A DNA stretch of 51,718 nt from Streptococcus acidominimus (GCF_001921825.1 NZ_MSJL01000013.1:1-51718); one strand, 5' to 3'. Positions 1-9,688 are shown, counted from the first letter of the stretch. Translations and numbers: made by a program. Notes: generated from the sequence alone by a model not told the origin.

Positions 1-143
1 TGAAAGGTAGCATCTGTCGAGCAATTGGGAAGGCACGAGCTAAAACCAATGTGACCTTAACCAACTTACTCTACAATATCTGTCGTTTTGAGCAAATCAA
101 ACGACTGGGATTGCCATCATGGGCTTACTTAACAACTACTTGA
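1..143 (+). mobile_element. Transposase, C-terminal fragment (IS5/IS4-like DDE)
   Basis: An open frame enters from the left edge and stops at 141-143, giving about 46 residues. The tail has the pattern LTNLLYNICRFEQIKRLG, typical of the last helix of IS4/IS5-superfamily DDE transposases. The catalytic core lies outside the window. The sequence after the stop (about 147-163, TTTTAGAGGTGCCCTT) is a candidate right terminal repeat, but the other end is not visible, so this is inference. It is probably an insertion sequence bordering the toxin locus. Confidence 0.6.
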
Positions 144-254
144 AGTTTTTAGAGGTGCCCTTATAAATACTGATTGCTAATCATCTATCCTATAAACTTC
201 ACTTTCTTGCTTCTTTCTTTTCATCCTTTTCGCCTATTCTCGTTCTTAGGCAGA

Positions 255-671
255 TTATTCATTTTTTTCTTCTCTAATACTATCTACATATTGTTTTAAT
301 ATTGATAAAGCACGCTCTATTGTCCCTTTCTTTTTACCAAATGCATCTTTCACCTTATCTCTTAACTCTGTATCTGTCAATAAATTATGAAAATAGATTG
401 TTTCCAAGAACGAATGTTTAGGATATTTTGGGTTAGGTACAGAAATAGTAAAATGCCCACCCTCACCATACTCAAATTGAGTGTTTTTAGCAGTTGCGGA
501 AATCCACATAGTAGCTATATAACTTTTATATGAAAATTGAAAACCAAAATTTTCATATTCTCCTCTAATGATTTCAATATCATCTAAATTCTCCGAAAAA
601 ACTTTCCAAAGAGCATCTTTTACGCTCTTGTAGCCAAGACTATCCTCTATTGGTAAATACGAATTACTCAT
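255..671 (-). CDS. Probable immunity protein for the LXG toxin
   Basis: A small acidic soluble protein of 138 residues with no signal peptide or membrane segment. I do not recognise the family. The start chosen is the ATG at 671, which overlaps the toxin stop codon in an ATGA arrangement and has GGAGGG eight bases upstream inside the toxin gene. A TTG 15 bases further upstream is less likely. A small gene translationally coupled behind an LXG polymorphic toxin is the usual place for the cognate immunity gene, so the role is inferred from position only. It is AT-rich compared with the aro genes. Confidence 0.6.
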   Translation of the reverse strand: MSNSYLPIEDSLGYKSVKDALWKVFSENLDDIEIIRGEYENFGFQFSYKSYIATMWISATAKNTQFEYGEGGHFTISVPNPKYPKHSFLETIYFHNLLTDTELRDKVKDAFGKKKGTIERALSILKQYVDSIREEKNE

Positions 672-2437
672 TTGTACGCCCTCCAATAACTTCCATACTG
701 CTCAATTTTATATCCCGTATTCGCTAAAATATCAATCTCATTGGCATAAGATACTCCTCTACCTGTGGTATCCGCTATATCTCTAGCTTTAAACGGATTA
801 GAAGTTAAAACAAAATCTTTTCCTTCCCTAATTTGATTCATCAAAAATTCATCATTCACTTTGTATGCTAAGTTAGGATCTACTTTTGCAATCGCATTCC
901 AGCCATTAGCCCCTGCATCAAAGTAAGTTAAGTTATTAGCGTAAGCAATTTGTTCGTATGACATCACACTGTCAGGCTCAAAATATCCCAATAACGCTGT
1001 CTTAGAATCTGAATTATGGGTCGTTAATTCTGTCAATTTATCAATATCAGTTTGTGTATAATGTTGGCTCATATTATCTGCGTATTCTACAATAGAAATT
1101 TCATGAAACCTTTGCGTAGTGCTTTGTGGCTTACTAGGGATACGAACATCATCTAGGCTATTTTTTACCACAGTAGTATTCAAACTAAACTTGGCTGCCG
1201 CGGACGAGGCGGCGTAGCCTCCTAGGATACTGCCCACAAAGCTGGCGCGCTGGGCGTCTGCTTCGCTTCCGCCGAGGAGTTTGGTGCCGTGGTAGGCGGC
1301 TTGGTGACCGGCAAAACCGCCAACCTCTCCAATCATAAATTCTGTTAAGCCCTTGGCAAGGCTCTGGGTCTTGCCTATGGGAATCAGCACTGCACTGGCG
1401 GTGGTAAAGAGACCGCCCACTTGATGGTAGGTCTTGTCATTGCCCATAAATAGGGTGTCACGAATGGGATTGGTGGCATGGGTCTTGCCGTCTCCTTGGT
1501 AGCCCAGATAGAGATTGTGTCCTGCCTCAACTGTATTGGAGAGACCATAGGCGATCGTTCCGCTACCTGCAATCCAAGCTCCTGCCACTAAAGGAGTGGC
1601 GGCTCCGCCACTAGCCACAATGGCTGCGACACCAACGGCAATGGTTACAGCTCCTAGGGCAAGGTCAATCCAGCCTTGGGTCTTTCTCTCTTCTGCTGCT
1701 AGGGCTTCAAATCTCACTCGGTCTCGTTCTTGGGCTGCCTGCACTTTGTCCATTGTATTGGTGATGTGTTGTTCTACCTGTTGATAGGCGGTCGCAAAGC
1801 GTTCTACTGACTGGAGTTTCCCTAGATCGCCCGACCGATAAGAGCTAATCTTTCGGGTTTGACCGCTGTATTCTGATAACAGGGCTTTAGTCGCAGATAC
1901 CAACTCCTTAAAGGCAGTCAAATCCTGTCGGACATGATTGCTTTCATACTGCTGGATAGCACTATCCAGAGTTTTGAGTTTGCTTGTTAGCACGCCATAG
2001 TCTAAAGCCGTACTCGTATGGCTGGTACCAGAGTAGGAAACCAAGTCAGAAATCTTATCCTTTTCTGCGTTTAAAAGTTCCAGCTGATGATTGAAGCGGT
2101 CATGAGAATTTTTCAAGTCTGACTGAAGAGCGGTAAAGACCTGTTCGGACAATTCTGCATGGTGATCGCTTTCTATATTGTAATAGCCATCTTTGTAAAG
2201 CAGAAAACTAGACGAATAATCATTCATCAAATTTATTAAGGTCTGCAATAAGGTGCCATGTACTTCGCTTAGATAGGTGCGGATACCCGCAATCCCCTCT
2301 CCTTGAAGGCTACTATCATTGATAAAGTCTGACATGGCTGTATTGATACTAGCAATTGACTGCCCCCATGAAGCTATCGTTGTCTGGCTAGTGGTCTGAA
2401 AGCTGGTAATGTCATCAAATCGAATCTTGTAACTCAT
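668..2437 (-). CDS. LXG-domain polymorphic toxin (type VII secretion substrate)
   Basis: 589 residues. The N-terminal ~220 residues are helical and carry an LxG triplet (L44-Q-G46, in SSLQGEG), as in LXG proteins exported by Esx/type VII systems. Residues about 255-310 are Gly/Ala-rich and hydrophobic. The last ~110 residues form a separate C-terminal domain with NDEFLMNQIREGKDFVLTSN and a terminal GYKI...YWRAYK pattern; this is probably the toxic domain, activity unknown. The start has AAGGAGGGCGT just upstream. The gene begins nine bases after tyrA and seems co-transcribed with it. No WXG/Lap-type partner or secretion gene is visible. The segment encoding the middle (about 1190-1760) is clearly more GC-rich than the toxin tip, which suggests modular exchange. 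Confidence 0.8.
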   Translation of the reverse strand: MSYKIRFDDITSFQTTSQTTIASWGQSIASINTAMSDFINDSSLQGEGIAGIRTYLSEVHGTLLQTLINLMNDYSSSFLLYKDGYYNIESDHHAELSEQVFTALQSDLKNSHDRFNHQLELLNAEKDKISDLVSYSGTSHTSTALDYGVLTSKLKTLDSAIQQYESNHVRQDLTAFKELVSATKALLSEYSGQTRKISSYRSGDLGKLQSVERFATAYQQVEQHITNTMDKVQAAQERDRVRFEALAAEERKTQGWIDLALGAVTIAVGVAAIVASGGAATPLVAGAWIAGSGTIAYGLSNTVEAGHNLYLGYQGDGKTHATNPIRDTLFMGNDKTYHQVGGLFTTASAVLIPIGKTQSLAKGLTEFMIGEVGGFAGHQAAYHGTKLLGGSEADAQRASFVGSILGGYAASSAAAKFSLNTTVVKNSLDDVRIPSKPQSTTQRFHEISIVEYADNMSQHYTQTDIDKLTELTTHNSDSKTALLGYFEPDSVMSYEQIAYANNLTYFDAGANGWNAIAKVDPNLAYKVNDEFLMNQIREGKDFVLTSNPFKARDIADTTGRGVSYANEIDILANTGYKIEQYGSYWRAYK

Positions 2438-2446
2438 ACGCCCTCC

Positions 2447-3550
2447 TTAATCTACGAAAACCTGATAGCTAGTCTGATTACGGATAATTCCCTCAGCCCG
2501 CTCTAAATCCCCTTTAGTTTTAAACGTAATTTGTAAAATACCGTGGATATCCGACCGATTGTCCTCGTTGATCCGGATATTGACGACCGAAATGCCCCTT
2601 AGTAACTCAAGAATCCTTAAAATAGTATCTTCTTGGTCAGGAATATTAATGAAGAGGTCATAGAAACTGTCTACCCCAGCTCGCTTGTGAATTTCCATTT
2701 CCTTGCGAAGTTTCCGTCCCTGATCAAAGAACTGCCAAATGGCGTCTCCATCACCTGCTTCAATTATATGCTGAACATGCTTTAGGCGCTTCCTAAATTC
2801 TTCCAAGCGCTCAATGATACTGCTGCGATTGGTCAAGAGGATACTGGTCCACATGCCCGGCTCGCTTTCGGCAATCCGCGTCATATCTCTGAAACCACCT
2901 GCCGCAAAATGCTGGGTAAAGGGATGGTCTTGTCGATAAGCACCCGCTTGATTGATCAAGCTAGAAGCGAGAATATGCGGAAAATGGGAGACCTGACTCG
3001 TCACCCGGTCATGCTCTCCCGCATCAATCTCTATAAAGCGAGCATGTAAGCCAGACAATATTTCCTGTAAGCACGGAATGGTATCTAGCTGTGTCAAACG
3101 GCTCGGCGTCAAAATATAATAGGCATTCTCAAACAAATGAACATCGGCTGCAATCGCCCCTGTCTTATGGCTTCCTGCCATGGGATGACCACCGACAAAG
3201 CTGATTTTCCCAGCAGATAAATAGGTCTCTGCTGCCTCTACAATAGCTTTCTTGGTCGAGCCTGTATCGGTCACAATCACCTGCTCTTTCAAGGGCAGGG
3301 TGGATAATTCTTCTAAAAAGCGAATCGTCTGCCGAATGGGAACACAAAGGAAGATCACATCTGCTTCTGCTGCAAAATGGCTCAAGTCATCTGTCGCCTC
3401 ATCAACAATTCCCTCTCTCAAGGCAATCTGACGGGACTGTTCTCCCCGATTGTAGCCTACAATGCGGTAGTCTGGATGTCCCCTACGAATGCCCAATGCT
3501 AACGAACTTCCAATTAGACCCAGACCTACTATATAAATAGTTTTTGTCAT
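2447..3550 (-). CDS. tyrA: Prephenate dehydrogenase
   Basis: 367 residues, the normal length for the Gram-positive enzyme with an ACT domain. It converts prephenate to 4-hydroxyphenylpyruvate with NAD in tyrosine synthesis. A Rossmann motif VGLGLIGSSLAL lies at the N-terminus, the catalytic helical domain (VSHFPHILASSL) follows, and the last ~70 residues form an ACT-like domain expected to sense tyrosine. It starts a few bases after the aroC stop, so the two are co-transcribed. The downstream neighbour is unexpectedly an LXG toxin rather than the aroA/aroK/pheA genes often found after streptococcal tyrA. Confidence 0.93.
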   Translation of the reverse strand: MTKTIYIVGLGLIGSSLALGIRRGHPDYRIVGYNRGEQSRQIALREGIVDEATDDLSHFAAEADVIFLCVPIRQTIRFLEELSTLPLKEQVIVTDTGSTKKAIVEAAETYLSAGKISFVGGHPMAGSHKTGAIAADVHLFENAYYILTPSRLTQLDTIPCLQEILSGLHARFIEIDAGEHDRVTSQVSHFPHILASSLINQAGAYRQDHPFTQHFAAGGFRDMTRIAESEPGMWTSILLTNRSSIIERLEEFRKRLKHVQHIIEAGDGDAIWQFFDQGRKLRKEMEIHKRAGVDSFYDLFINIPDQEDTILRILELLRGISVVNIRINEDNRSDIHGILQITFKTKGDLERAEGIIRNQTSYQVFVD

Positions 3551-3553
3551 CTC

Positions 3554-4720
3554 TTAAAATTCTTTCACAAATCTTCGGTGTTGCGCCACCGCTTCCCTTA
3601 GTTCTTCCATATTATCCGCCGAGAATTTCTCTATGATTTCATCCGCAAGAACCGTTGCTACAACTGCCTCCATAACGACACCTGCCGCAGGTAGAGCTGT
3701 TGGGTCAGACCGTTCCACCGTCGCCTTGTAGGGTTTGTGGGTATCAATATCAACGGACATTAAGGGCTTATAAAGGGTCGGAATCGGCTTCATTACTCCG
3801 CGAATGACAATCGGCTCACCATTGGTCATGCCACCTTCAAAGCCTCCGAGATTATTGCTCGATCTACGATAGCCGGTCTCTTTTGACCAGATGATTTCGT
3901 CCATCACCTGACTGCCCTTACGGTAACCCGCCTGAAAACCTAGACCAAATTCCACACCCTTAAAGGCATTGATTGATACAACAGCTTGAGCCAGTTTAGC
4001 ATCCAGTTTGCGATCCCATTGAACATAGGAGCCTAAACCTACTGGAACACCGCCGACAATGGTCTCAACAACGCCACCAATCGTATCTCCATCTCGCTTT
4101 ACCTGATCAATATAGGCTTTGATTTCTTCCTCATGTGCTGGATTGACAATGGCGACCTCTGATTGACTGACCCGCGTCTGAATTTCTTCTACTGTCAGAC
4201 CATCTGGAATCTCAATTTCTTTGCCTCCAAAGACAAGCACATGGTTGGCAATCTGGATGTCTAGCTCTGCCAACAAGCGCTTAGCGACAGCACCAATTGC
4301 GACCCGCATGGTCGTCTCACGCGCGCTCGAACGCTCCAAAGAATTGCGCAAATCAGCAAAACGATATTTGATGCCCCCAACCAAGTCAGCGTGTCCCGGA
4401 CGGGGATGCTTGATCCTCCGCTTGCCCTTGAGCTGGGCTTCAATATCTTCTACCGCCATAATATCCAGCCATTTTTGATGATCCTTATTTATCACATGGA
4501 GCGTGATTGGAGCCCCTGTGGTCTTACCGTGCCGAACTCCCGATGTAATTTCAACTTGGTCTGTCTCAATCTGCATCCTAGCACCTCGACCATAACCACC
4601 TTGACGGCGTTTCAAATCCTCATTGATAGCTGCCGCTGTGAGCCCTAGTCCCGCTGGCACACCTTCGATAATCGCTGTCAAACGTGGTCCGTGAGACTCC
4701 CCTGCTGTTAAGTAACGCAT
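3554..4720 (-). CDS. aroC: Chorismate synthase
   Basis: 388 residues. It makes chorismate from 5-enolpyruvylshikimate-3-phosphate using reduced FMN, the last common step to aromatic amino acids and folate. Family signatures are visible: GESHGPRLT near the N-terminus, [12 protein letters not shown] in the middle and [11 protein letters not shown] near the C-terminus. The start ATG follows the aroD stop codon directly (TAG-ATG) and its ribosome site GGAGGAA lies inside the end of aroD, so translation is coupled. Confidence 0.95.
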   Translation of the reverse strand: MRYLTAGESHGPRLTAIIEGVPAGLGLTAAAINEDLKRRQGGYGRGARMQIETDQVEITSGVRHGKTTGAPITLHVINKDHQKWLDIMAVEDIEAQLKGKRRIKHPRPGHADLVGGIKYRFADLRNSLERSSARETTMRVAIGAVAKRLLAELDIQIANHVLVFGGKEIEIPDGLTVEEIQTRVSQSEVAIVNPAHEEEIKAYIDQVKRDGDTIGGVVETIVGGVPVGLGSYVQWDRKLDAKLAQAVVSINAFKGVEFGLGFQAGYRKGSQVMDEIIWSKETGYRRSSNNLGGFEGGMTNGEPIVIRGVMKPIPTLYKPLMSVDIDTHKPYKATVERSDPTALPAAGVVMEAVVATVLADEIIEKFSADNMEELREAVAQHRRFVKEF

Positions 4721-5395
4721 CTATTCCTCCAATACAGTCAAGATTTTTTGCACATTAGCTAGAGACAACTGTCCCGGTGCACTCGCTTCGTCGAGACTTG
4801 CAAACGTCCAGCAAGAACCTGTCAGCATGCCTGCCACACGCGATAGTTTTCCTAAGTTTCCCATAGATATTGTTGCATAGGACTGCTCCGCGTTGAGCGT
4901 CTTAAACCCCCGCGTGTAGTTCATAACATCCAAAACATCTTGCTCGGTCTCTGCCATCACAGCCATCTTGACCACAGCAGGAGATAGGCTGGTCAATTCC
5001 GACATGATCTCCATATAATTTTCAGGTGTTTCTTCAAAGTTATGGTAGCTCAAGACCAGATTGGGAAACTCCAACATCTGATCAAAGACTTCCTTGTGGG
5101 AATAATATTCAAAATCAATAAATTCAGGCTGGTAGAGATGGGCAATTTCTTTTAGTATCTGAATATATTCCTCATTGGTCAGCTTAATGTTGCCACCTTC
5201 GCGGCTTGTTCTCAGCGTAAAGACCACTTCGCGCCCAACAAATTTTTCAAAAACGGCTGGCGCTACTCTTAAAATTTCCTCCTTGGGAAGAAAATCTGCA
5301 CGCCACTCAATCAAATCTGCTCCTGCTAGCCTGTCTAAATCAATATTAGCAACATCTTCAAGATTGCGAGGCATGACCGGTACTACTATTTTCAT
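4721..5395 (-). CDS. aroD: 3-dehydroquinate dehydratase, type I
   Basis: 224 residues, usual for the type I (Schiff base) enzyme that dehydrates 3-dehydroquinate to 3-dehydroshikimate. Visible motifs are LIEWRADFL, the catalytic His in [10 protein letters not shown] and the Schiff-base Lys in [10 protein letters not shown]. It overlaps the methyltransferase upstream by four bases (ATGA) and abuts aroC downstream. aroB and aroE, often neighbours in streptococci, are not in this stretch. Confidence 0.93.
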   Translation of the reverse strand: MKIVVPVMPRNLEDVANIDLDRLAGADLIEWRADFLPKEEILRVAPAVFEKFVGREVVFTLRTSREGGNIKLTNEEYIQILKEIAHLYQPEFIDFEYYSHKEVFDQMLEFPNLVLSYHNFEETPENYMEIMSELTSLSPAVVKMAVMAETEQDVLDVMNYTRGFKTLNAEQSYATISMGNLGKLSRVAGMLTGSCWTFASLDEASAPGQLSLANVQKILTVLEE

Positions 5396-6555
5396 TTTTT
5401 TACCTGTATTGTAAAGACCTTGAGGTAATTACTACTTTCATCTTTTTTATTGGACACAAAATCACCGGGAAGGCGATAGGTTTCGAGATAGCGGTGTTTA
5501 CAGCTACCAAAGCCTTTTTCAATTTCTTTTTTAAACTTTTCAAGGGGAAGATTTGACGCATTGGTAGACGCGACAAGAATCCCGTTTGGATTTAAAATAT
5601 CCAGCGATTGGGCAATCAGTCGATGATAGTCCTTAGCGACTGAAAATGTCTGTTTTTTATTGCGGGCAAAACTTGGCGGATCAAGGACGATAACGTCATA
5701 GGATAACCCTTTTCGCTTGGCATATTTAAAGTAGGCAAAGACATCCATCACGAGGAAACGGTGATTATCCATAGCAAGACCATTTGCTTTAAAATGGGCT
5801 TCTGATAATTCTTGTGATCGTTTTGCTAAATCAACAGAGGTGGTCTGACTCGCACCTCCCAAGGCAGCTGCTACTGAAAAAGCTGCTGTATAGGAAAACA
5901 TATTCAAGAGACTTTTGCCAGCTGCGAGCCCGTCAACTAAGGCTCCTCTGACCTCGTGCTGGTCTAGGAAAATCCCCGTCATCAAGCCTGTATTTAAAAA
6001 CACTTGATAGGCAACACCATTTTCACGAATCGTGAATGTCTCTGGGGCTTCCTCACCGTAGAGATGGGCTGATTCATAGTCCAAGCCCTTAAAGCGAATT
6101 TTTTCATAAGCTCCTAGAATATCTGGATAAACAGCTTGAAAAGCCGCCACAATCTCCTCTTTGATGGAATAAATATACTCATTGTACCAGGAAAAAACCG
6201 CATAATCATTATAGCGGTCAATGGTGAGCCCACCAAAGCCATCACCGTCTTGATGGAATAAGCGATAAGCAGTGGTTAAATCAGACACTTCAAAAGCCTG
6301 ACGTTTTGTTCTGGCTACACCAAATAAATGCTGGAAAAAGGCTTGATCCAAGGGGACTTTTTCTCGGGAAATCAACCAACCAATTCCCTTATTCTGGGCA
6401 GAAAGATAGGCCTGCCCTAAACATTTTCCTTGTTGATTTACCAGATGGACTAGCCTATTTACCAGCTCGAGATGAGGAAAATCGCGGGCTTCAAGCACGC
6501 AGATTCCTTGCTTTATTTTTCGTTCTACAATGGAGCTTACTGTCAATTCTATCAT
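5392..6555 (-). CDS. Class I SAM-dependent rRNA methyltransferase (RlmI/RlmL-type, PUA domain)
   Basis: 387 residues. An N-terminal PUA-like RNA-binding domain (about 1-75) precedes a Rossmann methyltransferase domain with [15 protein letters not shown] (SAM site) and the DPPSF catalytic motif at [14 protein letters not shown]. It is expected to methylate 23S rRNA cytosine, by analogy with RlmI; the exact target is not known from sequence. It is the first gene of the aro operon. The start MIELTV matches the usual beginning of the PUA domain, yet it lies only six bases after a perfect -10 box, so the mRNA may be leaderless. Confidence 0.85.
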   Translation of the reverse strand: MIELTVSSIVERKIKQGICVLEARDFPHLELVNRLVHLVNQQGKCLGQAYLSAQNKGIGWLISREKVPLDQAFFQHLFGVARTKRQAFEVSDLTTAYRLFHQDGDGFGGLTIDRYNDYAVFSWYNEYIYSIKEEIVAAFQAVYPDILGAYEKIRFKGLDYESAHLYGEEAPETFTIRENGVAYQVFLNTGLMTGIFLDQHEVRGALVDGLAAGKSLLNMFSYTAAFSVAAALGGASQTTSVDLAKRSQELSEAHFKANGLAMDNHRFLVMDVFAYFKYAKRKGLSYDVIVLDPPSFARNKKQTFSVAKDYHRLIAQSLDILNPNGILVASTNASNLPLEKFKKEIEKGFGSCKHRYLETYRLPGDFVSNKKDESSNYLKVFTIQVKK

Positions 6556-6561
6556 ATATCG

Positions 6562-6590
6562 ATTATAACAAATTTTGCATTATATCTCAA
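6562..6590 (-). promoter_or_regulatory. Sigma-A promoter of the methyltransferase-aro operon
   Basis: On the minus strand TTGAGA (6590-6585), 17 bases, TATAAT (6567-6562). The ATG of the methyltransferase gene follows after six bases, which puts the expected +1 at or next to the start codon. Confidence 0.75.
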
Positions 6591-6628
6591 AAAAACTTCT
6601 CTAATGAAGTAATATTTTGAAAATATGA

Positions 6629-6634
6629 TATAAT
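6629..6634 (+). promoter_or_regulatory. Extended -10 promoter of the LtaS-like gene
   Basis: TATAAT preceded by TG at the extended position (TGATATAAT). No good -35 is seen. It leads into the LtaS-like gene, whose ribosome site and GTG start lie about 40 bases downstream. Confidence 0.6.
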
Positions 6635-6680
6635 GAACTAAGATTTTGTGAAATGTATCATTACTAGAAAGGAAGCTCTT

Positions 6681-8858
6681 GTGAACAAAAATCGTTATCT
6701 GTTATCAAAAATCTTACGTTCTAGAATGGGCTTTATCCTGATTCTTGTCATGCTCTACTGGGCAAAGACATTGTGGGCTTACCTCATTGACTTTAATTTA
6801 GATACCAAGGGTTTTTATCAGAATTTTATCCTCTTTATCAATCCACTTCCTGTTGGTCTCCTCTTTATCGGTCTTGCCCTTTATGTCAAACCGACCAAGT
6901 GGTTTTACCGAACCGCAGGACTTCTCTACTTCTTGTTATTCCTATGGCTATTTTCAAATACCCTCTACTTTAGAGAGTTTTCTGACTATATCTCGATTTC
7001 CACCATGATGGCTAGTTCAAGCGTCGCAGCTGGGCTATTGCAAACAACTATCAAGGCTTTGAGAATCTGGGACTTGATCTATTTCTTGGATTTTATGATC
7101 GCAGCCTACTTCTATTTCAAGAAAAAAATCCCTGTTGATCCGCAGCCCTTTAACAGTCGGTCGAGTTTTGCGGTCACGGCTCTTTCCATCCTGCTCTTTT
7201 CTATCAATCTTTTTCTAGCAGAGGTTGACCGTCCCGAACTCTTATCGCGTGGCTTTTCCAACACCTATATCGTCCGTGCTCTCGGTCTGCCCTCTTTCCT
7301 AGGCTATAATGCCTACCAGACCTATAATGTCCACAAAGATCGTTCAGAAGCTTCAGCAGGCGACTTGGTCCCTGTGGAGCAATATGTTGAGGGACATTAC
7401 GCCAAGCCAAATGATGAATACTTTGGTATGGCAAAAGGGCGCAATGTGATCTATCTGCATTTGGAAAGCCTACAAGAGTTCATCATTGATTATAAGCTAC
7501 ATGTTGATGGACAAGACTACGAAGTCACGCCTTTCCTCAATTCTCTCTATCATTCCAACTCTACCTTTGCCTTTTCTAATTTTTTTAACCAAGTAAAGGC
7601 AGGTAAAACATCAGATGCGGAAACCATGATTGAAACCTCCCTCTTTGGGCTCAATCAAGGATCCTTCATGGTCCAGTATGGTGGTAGCAACACCCAGCAA
7701 GCAGCCCCTCACATCCTTTCGCAGGAGGAAGGCTATACATCAGCTGTTTTTCATGGAAATGCTGCTGGTTTCTGGAATCGGAACAACACCTACAAACAAT
7801 GGGGCTACAATTACTTCTTTGATAAATCCTATTTCACAGAAACCACTGCCGAAAATTCCTTTGAATATGGTTTGAATGATAAGGTCATGCTGGCAGACTC
7901 AATCCAATACTTTGAGCATCTGCAACAGCCTTTCTACACTAAATTTATCACCGTTTCAAACCACTATCCCTACACCACAAGCCTCACAGGCGATGAGACA
8001 GGATTCCCTCTAGCCGATACCAAGGATGAAACCATCAACGGCTACTTCGCTACTGCAAACTACTTAGACGCTTCCATCAAGGCTTTCTTTGATTATCTGA
8101 AAGCTACTGGCTTATATGAAAAATCCATCATTGTCCTTTATGGAGATCATTACGGCATCTCTAATTCCCGTAATCCAAGCCTTGCTCCCTTACTCGGGGC
8201 TAATCCTGAAACCTGGTCAGACTATGACAATGCCATGCTCCAACGGGTTCCTTACATGATCGTTGTTCCGGGGACAAACAAGGGGCGAGTAATCGACACT
8301 TTTGGTGGAGAAATTGATGCCCTACCTACACTAGAGCACCTTCTCGGAATTGATTCTAAAAAATACCTCCAAGTCGGGCAAGACCTCTTATCGAAAGATA
8401 ACCAACAGATTGTCGCGCTCCGCACTCCTGGTAACTTTATTACGCCAGAATACACCAGCTATGGTGGCAAACTATACAGTACACCAACAGGAGAAGAAAT
8501 TACCAATCCTGATGAGGACACGCTCAAAAAAGTAGAAGATATTCGTACACGCGTCAAAGACCAACTGGCTGCTAGTGATGCCATTCAGACAGGCGACCTC
8601 CTTCGCTTCCTAGATAATGGTCTACCGACTGTCAATACCAAGGACTTCTCCTATATCAACTCTCTCAAGGCACAACTGGCTATTGAGGAAGAGCTGGGAG
8701 ACAAATCAACCAGTCTTTATAGTCAAAATGGGAATCGTTCAACCAGTGACCTCTTCCAAGCTCCAAGCTACCGTAGCTTACATGAAGCCATACAAGCCTC
8801 AAGCCCAAGCGAAAGCTCAACAACGACGAGTACAACATCCAGTGAGAAAAAAGAGTAA
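6681..8858 (+). CDS. LTA synthase family sulfatase-fold protein
   Basis: 725 residues from the GTG at 6681, which has AGAAAGGAAG upstream; an in-frame ATG at 6648 lacks a ribosome site. Five or so N-terminal membrane segments (residues ~10-190) precede an extracellular alkaline-phosphatase/sulfatase domain. Active-site residues are visible: the Glu in YLHLESLQ, the nucleophile Thr in AGKTSDAE and metal ligands in YGDHYG, plus FHGNAAGFWNRN as in LtaS. It should transfer glycerol phosphate from phosphatidylglycerol to an anchor or growing lipoteichoic chain. The C-terminus is a Ser/Thr-rich tail. It is single and divergent from the aro operon. It may be the main LtaS or a paralogue. Confidence 0.85.
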   Translation: MNKNRYLLSKILRSRMGFILILVMLYWAKTLWAYLIDFNLDTKGFYQNFILFINPLPVGLLFIGLALYVKPTKWFYRTAGLLYFLLFLWLFSNTLYFREFSDYISISTMMASSSVAAGLLQTTIKALRIWDLIYFLDFMIAAYFYFKKKIPVDPQPFNSRSSFAVTALSILLFSINLFLAEVDRPELLSRGFSNTYIVRALGLPSFLGYNAYQTYNVHKDRSEASAGDLVPVEQYVEGHYAKPNDEYFGMAKGRNVIYLHLESLQEFIIDYKLHVDGQDYEVTPFLNSLYHSNSTFAFSNFFNQVKAGKTSDAETMIETSLFGLNQGSFMVQYGGSNTQQAAPHILSQEEGYTSAVFHGNAAGFWNRNNTYKQWGYNYFFDKSYFTETTAENSFEYGLNDKVMLADSIQYFEHLQQPFYTKFITVSNHYPYTTSLTGDETGFPLADTKDETINGYFATANYLDASIKAFFDYLKATGLYEKSIIVLYGDHYGISNSRNPSLAPLLGANPETWSDYDNAMLQRVPYMIVVPGTNKGRVIDTFGGEIDALPTLEHLLGIDSKKYLQVGQDLLSKDNQQIVALRTPGNFITPEYTSYGGKLYSTPTGEEITNPDEDTLKKVEDIRTRVKDQLAASDAIQTGDLLRFLDNGLPTVNTKDFSYINSLKAQLAIEEELGDKSTSLYSQNGNRSTSDLFQAPSYRSLHEAIQASSPSESSTTTSTTSSEKKE

Positions 8859-8897
8859 GGCTCTTTGGAGATAAAAAGGATACTTGTCAAATCAACC

Positions 8898-8953
8898 AAA
8901 AACACAGGCAGATTGTGATTTCTTTCAAGTAATCCTTTCTGTCTGTGTTTTTT
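8898..8953 (+). terminator. Terminator after the LtaS-like gene
   Basis: AAAAACACAGGCAGA pairs with TCTGTCTGTGTTTTTT across a ~24-base loop, ending in a T run, 40 bases after the stop codon. Confidence 0.6.
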
Positions 8954-8975
8954 ATATAGTTGTTCAGTTTACTTT

Positions 8976-9570
8976 TATAGTCATTTAGTCTATAAACAGT
9001 ATTCCAAACTTTCATAGATAGACTTACCCCCTCTAAGTAGCTCCCGAACTTTATGTTTGAAATTCGCCCAATAGTGTTCAATCGGATTGAGTTCGGGTGA
9101 ATAAGGAGGTAATGGAAAAAAATAATGTCCTTTGGCTATAGCGAGTGTATCTAATCTGGCTTTAGGGTGAAAGTTAGCATTGTCCATCACAATCAGATGG
9201 GGCTCTGACAGAGAAGGCAAGAGTTGCTTGTCAAACCATTTAGTAAAAAAGTCACTTGTCATGCTTTCTTTGTAAATCATAGGTGCAACAATAGCCTGAC
9301 CAACCAACCCTGCAACAACAGATGTACGTTCAAAACGACGATCTCTTATCTTGTCATAGATCTTCACGCCTCTAGGTGATCGCCCTCGCTTTCAGTAAAG
9401 CAAGCTGTTTTTCCCACACATACAACGTATTGGTACTAATACCAAAAACTGCACATGCTTCTTTTTTGGTGTGACCAGCGGTAACGTATTCTATTACTCG
9501 TTTTCTAAAATTCAATTCGTAAGCCATAAACTTATTATAACACATACTATTTATAAACTGAAGGAGTATA
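8976..9570 (-). mobile_element. IS630-family remnant with RUP-like ends
   Basis: 595 bp. The left end TATAGTCATTTAGTCTATAA and the right end (9550-9570) are imperfect inverted copies, about 17 of 21 positions alike, both starting with TATA as expected for TA-target insertion. The left end nearly equals the terminal repeats of the RUP-like elements at 33262 and 42427. Inside lies a broken transposase gene. A second TIR-like stretch (8955-8971) sits just outside, which suggests an insertion into or next to an older copy. Confidence 0.75.
8990..9527 (-). pseudogene. IS630 transposase, internally deleted
   Basis: The N-terminal part from ATG 9527 reads MAYELNFRKRVIEYVTAG and a helix-turn-helix (KKEACAVFGISTNTLYVW), then hits a stop near residue 51. 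A second frame resumes just after it with the DDE catalytic end: VMDNANFHPKARL, LPPYSPELNPIEHYWANFK. Compared with full IS630 transposases, roughly 120-140 codons between these parts are missing. It cannot encode an active enzyme as it stands. Confidence 0.85.
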
Positions 9571-9688
9571 ACAACGTCAAATTTTGATGTTTGACGAGTA
9601 TAATATGGGGTTCGTTCCTACTTCCCTATCCCTCCTAGGCATAAGCTGTAACAAGCACTCTGCTGTCTGCTGATAAACAACATATAAA

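Noticed and set aside
1384-1784. Two short ORFs inside the LXG gene
   Set aside because: Opposite-strand and alternative-frame shadows of the GC-richer middle of the toxin gene.
8887-9081. 64-residue minus-strand ORF
   Set aside because: It crosses the IS630 end and the upstream terminator; no coding signs.
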